DNA of 64,000 nucleotides from Amycolatopsis pittospori (GCF_013870525.1 NZ_JACBXD010000010.1:62001-126000); one strand, 5' to 3'. Counted from the stretch's first letter, positions 7,553-17,412 are shown. Program-made: numbers and translations. Notes: generated by a model not told the origin, from the letters alone.

Positions 7553-7606
7553 CCCCCCAGTTGAAGCAGTCATGGACCTTTCGCGGACCGATCGCCCAGC
7601 GTTACC

Positions 7607-7642
7607 GGGCCACCCGGCCGAGCGATTCGGGCCACCCGGCCG
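7607..7642. repeat. Direct repeat in a divergent promoter region
   Basis: GGGCCACCCGGCCG occurs at 7607-7620 and 7629-7642, with start points 22 bp (about two helical turns) apart, between the divergent lipoprotein and BNR protein genes. It could be a tandem activator site. Confidence 0.4.
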
Positions 7643-7730
7643 TGGGTTTCTGCCGCAACGCCTTCGCGGGAGTCCGAAATGGACAAATGCCCGTGGTGTA
7701 ATCCGGCGGTCGCGTACGAGGAAGGTCCCG

Positions 7731-8879
7731 ATGAAGCGCCGTTTCAGCTCCGTACTCGCCCTGACACTGTCACTCACCGTGATCGCGTCACAGCTCACCT
7801 CGGCTCAGGCCGCCGAGCGGCAGCAGCTCGTACCCGGTTACGGCTCGTACGCGCGGCTCATCCGTCTGGAGCACTCCCCGGTCGGGCGCGGGCGCATTCT
7901 CGCGTCCCTGACCAGCGAAGACGCCAGCGGCAAGTTCACGCCGATCATGGAGAGCACCGACGAGGGCCAGAGCTTCCACAAGATCGGCGAGGTCCGTGAC
8001 CGCGACGGCCGCATCGGCATGTGCTGCGGGACGCTGTACGAGCTGCCGCAGCGCGTCGGCAGGCTCCGCGCGGGCACGCTGTTGTGGGCCGCGAGCTACC
8101 GCCAGGACGCCGGTCCGCAGCGGCGGATCGGCATCAAGATCTGGTACAGCCGCGACGCGGGCCACAGTTGGTCCTTCCTGTCCGAGGCCGCCCGGTCGCA
8201 CAACCACGACGGCATCTGGGAGCCCGAGTTCGTCGTCGACGCGGGCGGCACGCTGTGGCTGCACTACGCCGACGAGACCGAAGCGCCGCAGTTCGCGCAG
8301 GTGATGAACCGGGTCGCGTCCACCGACGGCGTGCACTGGGGCACCAAGCAGCGCACGATGGCCATCCCGCCCCATCGGGTGCGTCCGGGTATGCCGATCA
8401 TCCGCCGCCTCCCGGACGGCCGGTTCTACCTGGCCTACGAGATCTGCAACTTCGGCAACCGCTACTGCGACCCGTACTTCAAGATCTCCTCCGACGGCGC
8501 CAACTGGGGCGACCCGCTCGACCCGGGCACCCGGGTGAACACCGCCAGCGGCAACTACTTCCAGCACGCCCAGACGATCACGTTGTTCCCCGGCGGCCCG
8601 AACGGCGTGCGGCTGGTGATGGTCGGGCAGATCTACACCAACGCCGCGGGCGTCCCGCAGGACAAGAACGGCCGGGTCCTGCTCGCCAACGACAATTTCG
8701 GCGCCGGGAACTGGTACGAACTACCCGCGCCGGTGCATATCGTCGGCATTCACAACAACTTCTGCCCGAACTACAGTTCCACGCTGCTGCCGGTCGACGG
8801 CGGCAAGAATGTGTTGCAGATCTCCACCGAATACAACCTCGGCTGCAAGGCGTATTTCGCGAAGGGCCCCGCCTTCTGA
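7731..8879 (+). CDS. Secreted BNR-repeat/sialidase-like beta-propeller protein
   Basis: The 382-residue precursor has a Sec signal MKRRFSSVLALTLSLTVIAS with cleavage near AQA-A. Four Asp-box motifs are visible: STDEGQSF (75-82), SRDAGHSW (140-147), STDGVHW (197-203) and SSDGANW (253-259), as in six-bladed sialidase-type propellers. It is probably a secreted carbohydrate-active enzyme, but I could not identify the sialidase arginine triad, so a sialidase call would be too specific. The ATG at 7731 is preceded by GAGGAAGG. Several cysteines (CCG, CNF...YCD, CP) suggest disulfides. Confidence 0.75.
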   Translation: MKRRFSSVLALTLSLTVIASQLTSAQAAERQQLVPGYGSYARLIRLEHSPVGRGRILASLTSEDASGKFTPIMESTDEGQSFHKIGEVRDRDGRIGMCCGTLYELPQRVGRLRAGTLLWAASYRQDAGPQRRIGIKIWYSRDAGHSWSFLSEAARSHNHDGIWEPEFVVDAGGTLWLHYADETEAPQFAQVMNRVASTDGVHWGTKQRTMAIPPHRVRPGMPIIRRLPDGRFYLAYEICNFGNRYCDPYFKISSDGANWGDPLDPGTRVNTASGNYFQHAQTITLFPGGPNGVRLVMVGQIYTNAAGVPQDKNGRVLLANDNFGAGNWYELPAPVHIVGIHNNFCPNYSSTLLPVDGGKNVLQISTEYNLGCKAYFAKGPAF

Positions 8880-8933
8880 GCCACCCGGTAGTGTGAGTCG
8901 TTGACCGAAACGGCTACGAAGCGGGAGCAGTGG

Positions 8934-9815
8934 ATGAAGGGCATCGTGCTGGCGGGGGGCAGCGGGACGCGCCTGCATCCCATCACCCAGGCGATATCGA
9001 AACAGCTACTGCCGGTCTACGACAAACCGATGATCTACTACCCGATCTCGGTGCTGATGTTCGCCGGGATCCGCGAGATCCTGATCATTTCCACCCCCGC
9101 CGACCTGCCGAGCTTCAAGAAGCTGCTCGGTGACGGCAGCCAGTTCGGGCTCAGCTTCAGCTACGCCGAGCAGGCCGCCCCCAACGGGCTGGCCGAGGCG
9201 TTCGTCATCGGCGCGGACTTCGTCGGCGACGACGACGTCGCGCTGGTGCTCGGCGACAACATCTTCTACGGCCAGGGCTTCTCCAGCAGGCTGCGCGCCG
9301 CCGTGGACTCGCTCGACGGCTGCGTGCTGTTCGGCTACCCGGTCAAGGATCCGCAGCGCTACGGCGTCGGCGAGATCGACGCCGACGGCAGGCTCGTCTC
9401 CATCGAAGAGAAGCCGGAAAAGCCGAAGTCGAACAAGGCGATCACCGGCCTCTACTTCTACGACAACCAGGTCCTCGAAATCGCCCGCGACCTCAAGCCC
9501 TCGCCGCGAGGAGAACTCGAGATCACGGACGTCAACCTCGCCTACCTGGAGCAGGACCGTGCGACCCTGGTCGACCTCGGCCGCGGGTTCGCCTGGCTCG
9601 ACACCGGCACGCACGACTCGCTGCTCGAAGCCGGCCAGTTCGTGCAGGTTCTCGAACACCGGACGGGCGTCCGCATCGCCTGCCTCGAAGAGGTCGCGCT
9701 GCGGATGGGCTTCATCGACGCCGACCAGTGCTTCGCGCTGGGCGCGAAGCTGGCGAAGTCCGGCTACGGCGAGTACCTGATGAACGTCGCCCGGACCCAG
9801 GGCGCTACCGGCTGA
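8934..9815 (+). CDS. rmlA: Glucose-1-phosphate thymidylyltransferase
   Basis: The 293-residue enzyme has the nucleotidyl-binding loop [17 protein letters not shown] and [15 protein letters not shown], then VLGDNIFYG and [15 protein letters not shown], all typical of RmlA. It joins dTTP and glucose-1-phosphate to dTDP-glucose, the first step to dTDP-rhamnose and other deoxysugars. RmlB and RmlD are not in the window. GGGAGCAG precedes the ATG at 8934; a TTG at 8901 would add 11 residues. Its last 11 nt overlap the convergent oxidoreductase gene. Confidence 0.93.
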   Translation: MKGIVLAGGSGTRLHPITQAISKQLLPVYDKPMIYYPISVLMFAGIREILIISTPADLPSFKKLLGDGSQFGLSFSYAEQAAPNGLAEAFVIGADFVGDDDVALVLGDNIFYGQGFSSRLRAAVDSLDGCVLFGYPVKDPQRYGVGEIDADGRLVSIEEKPEKPKSNKAITGLYFYDNQVLEIARDLKPSPRGELEITDVNLAYLEQDRATLVDLGRGFAWLDTGTHDSLLEAGQFVQVLEHRTGVRIACLEEVALRMGFIDADQCFALGAKLAKSGYGEYLMNVARTQGATG

Positions 9816-11121
9816 ACAGGTGTTCCCGCAGGGTGTCTCCGGTGTAGTCGGTCCGGAAGACGCCCAGTTCCCGCAGGTGCGGGACGACGTCGTCGACGAA
9901 CGCGTCCAGCCCGCCCGGGGTCAGATGCGGCACCAGCACGAACCCGTCGGCCGCGTCGCCCTGGACGTATTCGTTGACCGATTCGGCGACCTGGCGGGCG
10001 GTCCCGACGAACTGCTGGCGTGCGGTGACCTCGATGACCAGTTCGCGGATCGAGAGCTTCTTCTCCTCCGCGATCGCCCGCCATTTCGCGGCCACGGCCA
10101 GCGGATCCTTCTCGTGCCGGACGCGGCCCCACGTGAGCGGTTCGGCGTCGGGGTCCGGATCGATCTCGGGAAGCGGGCCGTCCGCGTCGTAGTCGGACAG
10201 GTCGCGGCTCCACACCTGTTCGAGGAACTGGATCGCGGTCGCCGGGCGCACCTGCTGGTAGCGGATCTCGCGCGCGTATTCGTGCGCGTCCTCCTCGGTG
10301 TCGCCGAGGACGAACGTCGCGGCGGGCATGATCAGCAACTCACCGGGCTCGCGGCCGTACGCGGGGAGCCGTCGTTTGACGTCGGCGAAGAATTCCTTGC
10401 CGCTCTCCAACGAACCGTGACGGCTGAAGATGACGTCGGCGGTCTTCGCGGCGAATTCCCTGCCCTCGTCGGAATCCCCGGCCTGGATGACGATCGGCTG
10501 CCCCTGCGGCGTCCTCGGAACCGTGAACTCACCGCGGATGTCGAACTGTGGTCCACTGTGGACGAATCGGTCGATTCCGCGGGCGAAGACGCCGTTCTCC
10601 TTGTCCCCCACCAGCGCGCCGGGTGCCCAGCTGTCCCAGAGTTCCCGCACGGTGGCGAGGAATTCCTCGGCGCGGCGGTAGCGGTCCTCGCGGTTGAGGA
10701 AGCCGCCGCGCCGGAAGTTCTGGCCGGTCCAGGCGTCGGGTGAGGTGACGACGTTCCACGCGGCGCGGCCGCCGGAGAGGTGGTCGATGCTCGCGACCTG
10801 CCTGGCGACCTCGTACGGCTCGTTGAACGTCGAAGACAGCGTCCCGGCCAGCCCGAGCCGGGTGGTGACCGCGGACAGCGCGGCCAGGACGGTGGTCGTG
10901 TTCGGCCGCCCGACGACGTCGGAATCGAGGATCTGGCCCGCGTGTTCGCGCAGGCGGAGGCCTTCGGCGAGGAACAGGAAGTCGAACTTGCCCCGTTCCG
11001 CGGTGCGCGCGAGGTGCTCGAAGGACGAAAAGTCGATTTGACTACCTGAGCGCGGATCGCTCCACACGGTCGTGTTGTTGACGCCGGGGAAATGTGCGGC
11101 GAGTTTGACCTGCTTGGGCAT
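9805..11121 (-). CDS. NtaA/DmoA-type FMN-dependent monooxygenase (luciferase-like)
   Basis: The 438-residue protein matches the NtaA/SnaA/SoxA/DszA group length, with [29 protein letters not shown] and [19 protein letters not shown]. Family members are FMNH2-dependent oxygenases acting on N- or S-containing compounds such as nitrilotriacetate or sulfides; a partner flavin reductase is not nearby. It lies 3 nt after the related oxidoreductase stop at 11125 and is transcribed after it, so the two form an operon. The substrate is unknown. Confidence 0.88.
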   Translation of the reverse strand: MPKQVKLAAHFPGVNNTTVWSDPRSGSQIDFSSFEHLARTAERGKFDFLFLAEGLRLREHAGQILDSDVVGRPNTTTVLAALSAVTTRLGLAGTLSSTFNEPYEVARQVASIDHLSGGRAAWNVVTSPDAWTGQNFRRGGFLNREDRYRRAEEFLATVRELWDSWAPGALVGDKENGVFARGIDRFVHSGPQFDIRGEFTVPRTPQGQPIVIQAGDSDEGREFAAKTADVIFSRHGSLESGKEFFADVKRRLPAYGREPGELLIMPAATFVLGDTEEDAHEYAREIRYQQVRPATAIQFLEQVWSRDLSDYDADGPLPEIDPDPDAEPLTWGRVRHEKDPLAVAAKWRAIAEEKKLSIRELVIEVTARQQFVGTARQVAESVNEYVQGDAADGFVLVPHLTPGGLDAFVDDVVPHLRELGVFRTDYTGDTLREHLFSR

Positions 11122-11124
11122 CTG

Positions 11125-12198
11125 TCACGCCTCCGCGTACTGGTTGGCGGCGACCCCGAGACCGAGGTGGTCGCGCAGGGTGGTGCCGGTGTAGCCGGTC
11201 CGGAACGCACCCGCGGCCTGGAGCGCGGGGACGGTCTCGGTGGCGAAGAGCTCCAGGTCGTCGGGCAGGACGGCGGGCCTGATGTGGAAACCGTCGAGAC
11301 CACCCGCGTCGGCGAGGCGGGGCAGTTCGGCGGCGAGGTCGGCGGGGGTGCCGGTGAAAGTGAGACCGCCAGGCTGGAAGGGCGCGTAGGCCTCTAGTGC
11401 GCGACGGCGATCGATGGCCGCTTGCTCGGTCTCGGCCAGGACGATCGACAGACCGGCCAGGAGCTTGGCGTCCGGGAAGCGCTCGCGGGCGCCGCGGACC
11501 TCGTCGACGAGAACGACGTCGGCGCCGTGCGCGTACGGCGAGTCGCCGTAGACCGCGACGACCGGATGGCCCTGCGGCGGGCGCGGCGTGATCGAAGGTC
11601 CCTTGACGCTGAAGAAGCGGCCCTCGAAGTCGACGTAGTGGAGCTTGTCGCGGTCGATGAACCGCCCCGACGGCTCGTCGCGGATGATCGCGCCGTCCTC
11701 CCAGCTGTCCCAGAGACGCGCGATGACGTCGACGACCTCGGCGTTCTCCGCTTCGGCGTCCACCTCGGACGGCAGTGTGCGCCTGCCGAAGTGCGCGACC
11801 TCGGCCTCGGTGCGGGACGGCACCGCGAGGACACCGGCGCGGCCTCGGCTCGCGAAGTCGAGCGACGCGACGGACGTCGAGACGTGGAAGGGCTCGGTGT
11901 GCGTGGTGGTGACCGTCGGGATCAGACCGATTCCGCTGGTCACCGGTGCTATCGCGGCGAACGTCAGCAGCGCGTCGAGGCGGCCGCGGACGACCTCCTC
12001 GCCGCCGGGCTGAAGCCCGAGGGTGTCATCGAGGGTGACGAAGTCGAGCGAAGCCGCTTCGGCGAGCTTCGCGTGGGCTAGGTAGTGGCCGGCGGTGAAC
12101 AAGGCGGCAGGCCGGACCGCCGAAACCCGCCAGGCGGCCGGGTGCTGCCCGGCCCCGTCGAGCGCGACCCCGAGGTGCAACTGCTGTGCGGAACCCAT
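11125..12198 (-). CDS. Luciferase-like (LLM) flavin-dependent oxidoreductase
   Basis: The 357-residue LLM protein has LDFVTLDDTLGLQPGG, FHVSTSVASLDFASRGRAGV and the family segment IARLWDSWEDGAI, with a C-terminus YTGTTLRDHLGL shared with its operon partner ([13 protein letters not shown]). The shared ending suggests that the two genes are diverged relatives serving one pathway. It is first in the operon; the upstream 173 bp hold the short repeats described at 12258-12358. Substrate unknown. Confidence 0.87.
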   Translation of the reverse strand: MGSAQQLHLGVALDGAGQHPAAWRVSAVRPAALFTAGHYLAHAKLAEAASLDFVTLDDTLGLQPGGEEVVRGRLDALLTFAAIAPVTSGIGLIPTVTTTHTEPFHVSTSVASLDFASRGRAGVLAVPSRTEAEVAHFGRRTLPSEVDAEAENAEVVDVIARLWDSWEDGAIIRDEPSGRFIDRDKLHYVDFEGRFFSVKGPSITPRPPQGHPVVAVYGDSPYAHGADVVLVDEVRGARERFPDAKLLAGLSIVLAETEQAAIDRRRALEAYAPFQPGGLTFTGTPADLAAELPRLADAGGLDGFHIRPAVLPDDLELFATETVPALQAAGAFRTGYTGTTLRDHLGLGVAANQYAEA

Positions 12199-12257
12199 GC
12201 CGGGGGAACTCCCCCGCCCACCCCTCGATTCCCCCTCCCACGAGCTGGGACGCCCCG

Positions 12258-12358
12258 CATTCAGTCCTCTGAACGCGATGCGCCCGACCTGCGTTTAGCG
12301 GGCTAATCGCGATCCGGGCGCACGTGGCACCACCTGCGTTCAGCGGGCTAATCGCGAT
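12258..12358. repeat. Short intergenic palindromic repeat cluster
   Basis: Two near-identical 26-mers (12288-12313 and 12333-12358) differ at one base and start 45 bp apart. Each contains TTAGC or TCAGC then GG and GCTAA, an imperfect palindrome. A third, diverged element with TTCAG/CTGAA arms lies at about 12258-12280. They sit between the LLM start (12198) and the HtpX stop (12372). Confidence 0.7.
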
Positions 12359-12371
12359 CTGTCGCCGGGGG

Positions 12372-13238
12372 TCAGAAGGGGCGACGGGCCATGTCTTCGA
12401 GGCGGCGGATGCGCTCTTCCATCGGTGGGTGGGTCGAGAAGAGCTTCGAGAGGCCTTCGCCCGGCCGGAACGGGTTCGCGATCATCAGGTGCGCCTGCGA
12501 CACGAGTTTCGGTTCCGGGACGAGCGGCGCCGTGCGCGTTCCTCGGTCGAGTTTCCGCAGCGCCGACGCGAGGCCGAGGGGGTCGCCGGTGAGTTCGGCG
12601 CCCGACGCGTCGGCCTGGTATTCCCGCGAGCGGCTGACCCCGAGCTTCACGATGGCGGCCGCGATCGGCCCGATCAGCACCAGCAGCAGCCCGACCAGCG
12701 GACTGTCGCCGTCCTCGCGGTTGCCGCCGCCGAAGACGCTGGTGAACATCGCGATGTTGGCGATCACGCTGATCACGCTCGCCAGCGCGCCCGCGACACA
12801 CGAAATGAGGATGTCGCGGTTGTAGACGTGCGAGAGTTCGTGCCCGAGCACGGCCCGGAGTTCGCGCTCGTCGAGCAGGTCGAGGATGCCGGTGGTGCAG
12901 CACACCGCCGCGTGCCGGGGGCTGCGGCCGGTCGCGAAGGCGTTCGGTGCCTGCGTGGGGCTGATGTAGAGCCTTGGCATCGGCTGACGCGCGGTGGTCG
13001 CCAGCTCCCGCACGATCCGGTACATCGCCGGCTGCTCGGCCTCGGAGACAGGCCGGGCGCGCATGGCACGCAGCGCCAGCTTGTCGGAGTTGAAATAGGC
13101 GTACGCGTTGACGCCGAGCGCCACCACCAGGCCGATGAACAGCGCACCCCGTCCGAAGAAGCCGCTGATCCCGACGATGAGCGCGGACAGCACGCCGAGC
13201 AGGACGACGGTCTTCAGCCCGTTCTGGTGTTTGTGCAC
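12372..13238 (-). CDS. htpX: HtpX-type M48 zinc metalloprotease
   Basis: The 288-residue membrane protease has two N-terminal transmembrane segments (about 12-45), zinc motif HELSH at 133-137 in [15 protein letters not shown], two further hydrophobic segments near 150-200, and the third-ligand region [17 protein letters not shown]. HtpX degrades misfolded membrane proteins under stress. Its length matches the family. It is divergent from the Tat-exported beta-propeller gene. Confidence 0.93.
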   Translation of the reverse strand: MHKHQNGLKTVVLLGVLSALIVGISGFFGRGALFIGLVVALGVNAYAYFNSDKLALRAMRARPVSEAEQPAMYRIVRELATTARQPMPRLYISPTQAPNAFATGRSPRHAAVCCTTGILDLLDERELRAVLGHELSHVYNRDILISCVAGALASVISVIANIAMFTSVFGGGNREDGDSPLVGLLLVLIGPIAAAIVKLGVSRSREYQADASGAELTGDPLGLASALRKLDRGTRTAPLVPEPKLVSQAHLMIANPFRPGEGLSKLFSTHPPMEERIRRLEDMARRPF

Positions 13239-13383
13239 GGCGTCCTGCTCCTTTCTTTCTCCGAGTTTTGGGGCAAGAGGAGGTTACTCATCGGAAACAA
13301 CGCGATCGGGGGACGCGAAGTTCCTTCGCATGGACGCTTCCCGGGTTATCGTCGAACCCCGGAACGATCTTGGGGAGGCGCCT

Positions 13384-14352
13384 GTGCGAGGACCCGAAGT
13401 GAGCCGCCGAGCCCTGCTCACGCTGGCCGCGGCCGGTGCTTCCGCGGTCGCGTTCGCGCCGGCGGCCAGAGCCGAGAAGGTCCTTCCGATCGAGGTCGGG
13501 GGCGCCCCGGAGGCGGTCGCGGTGAATTCCGTCACCGGTTTCGCCTACCTTTCCGACCCGTCCACCGGCAGCGTCATCGTGCTCGACTCGCGGACCGGGA
13601 CCGTCGGAGCGGTGATCCCGGTCGGCGGCGAACCGGCGGATCTCGCCGTGGACACCGTGACCAACCGCGTCTTCGTCACCAACCCGCCCGCCGGGACCGT
13701 CCTCGTCCTCGACGGGACGACCAACGACGTCGTCAGCGTGCTGCCCGCCGGGCCCGGGGCGTCGAGTATCGACATCGACGAGCAGGCGAACCGGATCTAC
13801 GCGGTCAGCGGCACCACGGGCATGCTCGCCGTGATCGACGGCGTCGGCTGTCGTCTGCTGAAGCTGGTCCCCGGGCCCACGCCGGGACTGTCCTCGATCG
13901 CCGTCGACGGCGGCCGCAAACTCGCGTACTGCACCAGCACCAGGACGGATTCGCTGGAGGTCTTCGACATCGGGGCGGAGAAGTTCGCCGACGGGATCAA
14001 GGTCGGCAAGTCGCCGACCGGGGTCACCGTGCATCGTGCGTCCGGGACGGTGTTCGTCGCGAATTCGGCGATCCACCATCTGTCCGTTGTGGACCCCGCC
14101 GCTCGTAAGGAGAAGGCGACGGTGCTGCTGCGTTCCGAGTCTTCGGCGGTCGCCGTGCACCAGGGCACGAACACCGTGTACGCCAACGGAGGCCCCAACG
14201 GTGTCGCCCGGATCGACGGCGTGACGAACCTGCTCACCGGCGACCTGTCACTCGGTGTGAACCCCGGCGCGGTCGCGATCGACCAGCGCTCCAAAACCGT
14301 GTACGTGACGGATCCCTTACGTGGCAGGGTTTCCTTGATCAGGGATTTCTGA
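13384..14352 (+). CDS. Tat-exported YncE-like (YVTN repeat) beta-propeller protein
   Basis: The 322-residue precursor has a Tat-type signal SRRALLTLAAAGASAVAFAP followed by AARA. The mature part consists of repeated ~40-residue blades (VGGEPADLAVDTVTNRVFVT, VHRASGTVFVAN, VAIDQRSKTVYVTDPLRG), as in YncE/surface-layer propellers. The GTG at 13384 was chosen over an ATG at 13330 because GGGGAGG ends 5 nt before it. The role is probably periplasmic or cell-surface binding; no enzyme motif is seen. Confidence 0.82.
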   Translation: MRGPEVSRRALLTLAAAGASAVAFAPAARAEKVLPIEVGGAPEAVAVNSVTGFAYLSDPSTGSVIVLDSRTGTVGAVIPVGGEPADLAVDTVTNRVFVTNPPAGTVLVLDGTTNDVVSVLPAGPGASSIDIDEQANRIYAVSGTTGMLAVIDGVGCRLLKLVPGPTPGLSSIAVDGGRKLAYCTSTRTDSLEVFDIGAEKFADGIKVGKSPTGVTVHRASGTVFVANSAIHHLSVVDPAARKEKATVLLRSESSAVAVHQGTNTVYANGGPNGVARIDGVTNLLTGDLSLGVNPGAVAIDQRSKTVYVTDPLRGRVSLIRDF

Positions 14353-14391
14353 CTTCTCACGTGGAGTAACTCCGGGTATACCGTCGAAAGC

Positions 14392-15264
14392 ATGAAACTC
14401 GGTTTGCAGATCCCGGACCTCACGTGGCCGAACGGTGCCAGTGCGCTGGGCGCCGACCTGGCGGCCGTCGCCAGGAAGGCCGACGAGGCCGGCTTCGACT
14501 CCCTCGCCCTGATGGACCACTTCTTCCAGATCTCGGTGGTCGGCCCGCCCGAGAACGACATGATCGAGGCGTACACCGCGCTCGGTTTCCTGGCCGCGCA
14601 CACCGAACGCGCGAAACTGCTCACCGTCGTCACCGGTGTGCATTATCGCGAGCCCGGACTACTCGCGAAGGCCGTCACCACGCTGGACGTCCTTTCCGGC
14701 GGCCGCGCCATTCTCGGTATCGGCGCGGGCTGGAACGAAGAGGAGTCGCGCGGACTCGGTTTCCCGTTCCCCTCCACCGCCGAACGGTTCGAACGGCTCG
14801 AAGAGACGCTGCGATACGTCAAGCAGATGTGGAGCGACGACGACGGCCCGTTCCACGGCAAGCACTACCAGGCCGAGCGGCTGCTCAACGTGCCGCAGGC
14901 GCTTTCCCGGCCGCACCCGCCGATCATGATCGGAGGCGGCGGCGAAAAGAAGACGCTGCGCTTCGTCGCGAAATACGGCGACATGTGCAATCTCTTCGAC
15001 GGCCCCGAACTCGAACACAAACTCGACGTCCTCAAACAGCACTGCGAGAACGAGGGCCGCGACTACGCCGAGATCACCAAAACCGTTTATCACACCTTCG
15101 ACATCGGGCCGAAGGGTGAGAAGACCGGCGAACTCAACGACGCGCTGGGCAGGCTGGCCGAACTCGGCGTCGACGTCGCGATCGGTTCGATCCCCGGACT
15201 CCCCGATCTCGACCTGATCGAAAAAATGGGCGGAGACGTCATCCCCGCGGCGGAGAAACTGTGA
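14392..15264 (+). CDS. LLM-class F420-dependent oxidoreductase, copy 1
   Basis: The 290-residue protein has KLGLQIPDLTWPNGASALG, LMDHFFQI, LSGGRAILGIGAGWNEEESR and PIMIGGGGEKKTLRF, the signature of actinobacterial F420-dependent luciferase-like reductases. It is followed by a close paralogue that overlaps its stop by 4 nt. Many in-frame residues and long stretches of DNA are identical between the two, pointing to a tandem duplication. Substrate unknown. Confidence 0.9.
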   Translation: MKLGLQIPDLTWPNGASALGADLAAVARKADEAGFDSLALMDHFFQISVVGPPENDMIEAYTALGFLAAHTERAKLLTVVTGVHYREPGLLAKAVTTLDVLSGGRAILGIGAGWNEEESRGLGFPFPSTAERFERLEETLRYVKQMWSDDDGPFHGKHYQAERLLNVPQALSRPHPPIMIGGGGEKKTLRFVAKYGDMCNLFDGPELEHKLDVLKQHCENEGRDYAEITKTVYHTFDIGPKGEKTGELNDALGRLAELGVDVAIGSIPGLPDLDLIEKMGGDVIPAAEKL

Positions 15265-16133
15265 AACTGGGCCTGCATCTACCGGACCTCACGTGGCCGA
15301 ACGGCGCGCCAGGATTACGCACCGATCTCGCGGCCGTCGCCCGCGCGGCCGACGACGCCGGGTTCGCCTACCTCTCGGTGATGGACCATTTCTTTCAGAT
15401 CTCGCGCTACGGCCCGCCGGAGCACGACATGCTGGAGGCGTACACGACACTCGGATTCCTTGCGGCGCATACGGAACGGATCAAACTGCTCACCCTGGTG
15501 TCCGGCGTGATCTACCGGCGGCCCGGGTTGCTGGCGAAGGCGATCACGACGCTCGACGTCCTTTCCGGCGGCCGCGCCATCCTCGGCATCGGCGCGGGCT
15601 GGAACGAAGAGGAGTCGCGCGGACTCGGCATCCGGTTCCCGTCGATGAAGGAACGTTTCGAGCACCTAGAGGACGCGTTGCGCTACGTCCATCGGATGTG
15701 GAGCGAGGGCGACGGACCGTTCGAGGGCACGCACGTCCGGGCCGAGCGGCTGTTGAACGTGCCGCAGGCGTTGTCGAAACCGCGTCCGCCGATCCTGATC
15801 GGCGGGAGCGGCGAGAAGAAGACCCTGCGGTTCGTCGCCGAGTACGGCGACCTGTGCAACCTGCTGCCCGGACCCGAGGTCGAGCACAAACTCGCGGTGC
15901 TCAAGCAGCACTGTGAAGACGTAGGCCGCGACTACGCCGAGATCACCAAGACGGTTTCGCACTGGCTCGACATCGGCGAGAACGGCGAGAAGACCGGTGA
16001 ACTGCTCGACGATCTCGGGCGGTTCGCGGAACTCGGCGTCGACGCCGTCCTCGGCTACCTGCCCGGCACACCGCGGCTCGACCTGATCGAGAAGTTCGCC
16101 GAAGAGGTCGTCCCGGCGGCGGAAAAGCTCTGA
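15261..16133 (+). CDS. LLM-class F420-dependent oxidoreductase, copy 2
   Basis: This 290-residue tandem paralogue has exactly the length of its neighbour and the same landmarks: KLGLHLPDLTWPNGAPGLR, VMDHFFQISRYGPPEHDM, ILGIGAGWNEEESRGLG and EKFAEEVVPAAEKL. The GTG start lies in a GTGA overlap, so it is translationally coupled to copy 1. The pair may act as a heteromer or on related substrates. Differences cluster in the N-terminal third and around 235-265. Confidence 0.9.
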   Translation: MKLGLHLPDLTWPNGAPGLRTDLAAVARAADDAGFAYLSVMDHFFQISRYGPPEHDMLEAYTTLGFLAAHTERIKLLTLVSGVIYRRPGLLAKAITTLDVLSGGRAILGIGAGWNEEESRGLGIRFPSMKERFEHLEDALRYVHRMWSEGDGPFEGTHVRAERLLNVPQALSKPRPPILIGGSGEKKTLRFVAEYGDLCNLLPGPEVEHKLAVLKQHCEDVGRDYAEITKTVSHWLDIGENGEKTGELLDDLGRFAELGVDAVLGYLPGTPRLDLIEKFAEEVVPAAEKL

Positions 16134-16163
16134 CGACACTCGCTCCCCCGCCCTCGGAACGGC

Positions 16164-17363
16164 ATGATGGGCGGGGTGAGCGAGTACGAACCGCGCGGCG
16201 GACTGCAACCGGACGTCTCGGCGGTGGCCGCCGTACTGGCGCATCACGGCGTCGAAGGACCGGACGGCAAGACACCGAGCGAGGCGCTGGTCTTCGCCGT
16301 GTCCGGCGGGATCGGCGCCGGCTACATCCTCTGGGACTTCGCGCACGAGTCGATGTCGACGATCGTGTTCGGGTTCCGGGCGCGCTGGCAGTATCCGCAG
16401 GAGTGGTTGCAGTCCACAGTGGACAGGCTCGGGCTCGTCGTGGACATCCACACCACGGGCGGCAAGCGCGCCGCGGCGAAACGGCTCACCACCGACCTCG
16501 AAGCGGGACGGCCGGTGATCGTCCTGCCCGACCGCGAGTCGCTCGGCTACTGGCATCTGCCGCCGGAGATGTCCGGCGGTGGCGGGCATTTCGTCGTCGC
16601 GTACGGCGAAGAGGACGGCCGGGTGCTCGTCGACGACCGGAATCTCGCCCCGCTGACGGTCGAGCGGAAGACGTTCGACGCCGCACGAGCCCGGGTCGGC
16701 TCGTACAAGAACCTGCTCGCGACGATCGAGCCCGGTGAGGTCACCGACTGGCGGGCCGCCGTACGAGGCGGGCTCGCGGACTGCGCGCGGAACCTTTCGA
16801 CGCCGTCGAAGTCGTTCTCGCTGCCCGCCTGGGACCGCTGGGCGAAGGCGATGACCGACGAACGCGATCCCAAGGGCTGGCCGCGGGCGTTCGGGGAACG
16901 GCGCGGGCTCGTCGGGGCGCTGCTGAACGTGTGGGAGAGCGTCACCCCGGCCGGGCCGGCCGGCGGGCATCTGCGCGGGCTGTTCGCCGACGCGCTCACC
17001 GAGGCCTCCGGGCTGCTCGACCTCCCGGCACTGGCCGAACAGGCCTCGACCTGGCGCGGGATCAGCGAACGGTGGGCGGAACTCGCCGAAGTCGCCGTCC
17101 CGGCGTCGAACGCGGAGTTCGCCTGGGTGCGAGGGCTGGTCAGCGCCGTTTCAGGCGGCGTCCGCGAGGGAGACGCGGGCCGGGACGCGGCCGCGGCGGC
17201 GGGCGAGGAGATGTGGAAGCTGCGCGCGCACTACAACGAGGAAATGCCGTTCACCGACGTCGAGGTCGGCGACCTCTTCAGCACCATGGGCACGCTGATC
17301 CGGGACATCCACACCGCCGAGACCACCGCGATCCGAGAACTCTCCGAAGCCCTGATGGAGTGA
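16164..17363 (+). CDS. BtrH N-terminal domain / DUF4872 protein
   Basis: The 399-residue protein has a BtrH-N cysteine-peptidase-like fold: GIGAGYILWDFAHES, VIVLPDRESLGYWHLP, GGGGHFVVAYGEEDGRVLVDD at about 125-160, then a helical DUF4872-like C-terminus. BtrH transfers an acyl side chain in butirosin synthesis; relatives occur alone or in biosynthetic clusters. Here the canonical N-terminal Cys of papain-like folds is not obvious. No biosynthetic partner is adjacent. ATG at 16164 was used; GTG at 16176 is an alternative. Confidence 0.75.
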   Translation: MMGGVSEYEPRGGLQPDVSAVAAVLAHHGVEGPDGKTPSEALVFAVSGGIGAGYILWDFAHESMSTIVFGFRARWQYPQEWLQSTVDRLGLVVDIHTTGGKRAAAKRLTTDLEAGRPVIVLPDRESLGYWHLPPEMSGGGGHFVVAYGEEDGRVLVDDRNLAPLTVERKTFDAARARVGSYKNLLATIEPGEVTDWRAAVRGGLADCARNLSTPSKSFSLPAWDRWAKAMTDERDPKGWPRAFGERRGLVGALLNVWESVTPAGPAGGHLRGLFADALTEASGLLDLPALAEQASTWRGISERWAELAEVAVPASNAEFAWVRGLVSAVSGGVREGDAGRDAAAAAGEEMWKLRAHYNEEMPFTDVEVGDLFSTMGTLIRDIHTAETTAIRELSEALME

Positions 17364-17412
17364 ACCCGGCGCGGTGTCCGTTGCGCCGCGCGCCCGGAAC
17401 CCCGTGTGATCG

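Noticed and set aside
7731..8879. Definite exo-sialidase
   Set aside because: Asp-boxes are present, but the arginine triad and nucleophile Tyr could not be placed, so only a sialidase-like propeller is claimed.
8934..9815. Complete dTDP-rhamnose operon
   Set aside because: Only RmlA is here; RmlB and RmlD are absent and the RmlC-like gene lies 19 kb away in another operon.
12258..12358. CRISPR array
   Set aside because: Only two good repeats with a ~19-bp spacer and no cas genes in the window.
12324..14108. A 594-codon plus-strand frame opposite HtpX and in the wrong frame of the propeller gene
   Set aside because: No domain seen; HtpX on the minus strand has HELSH and family length.
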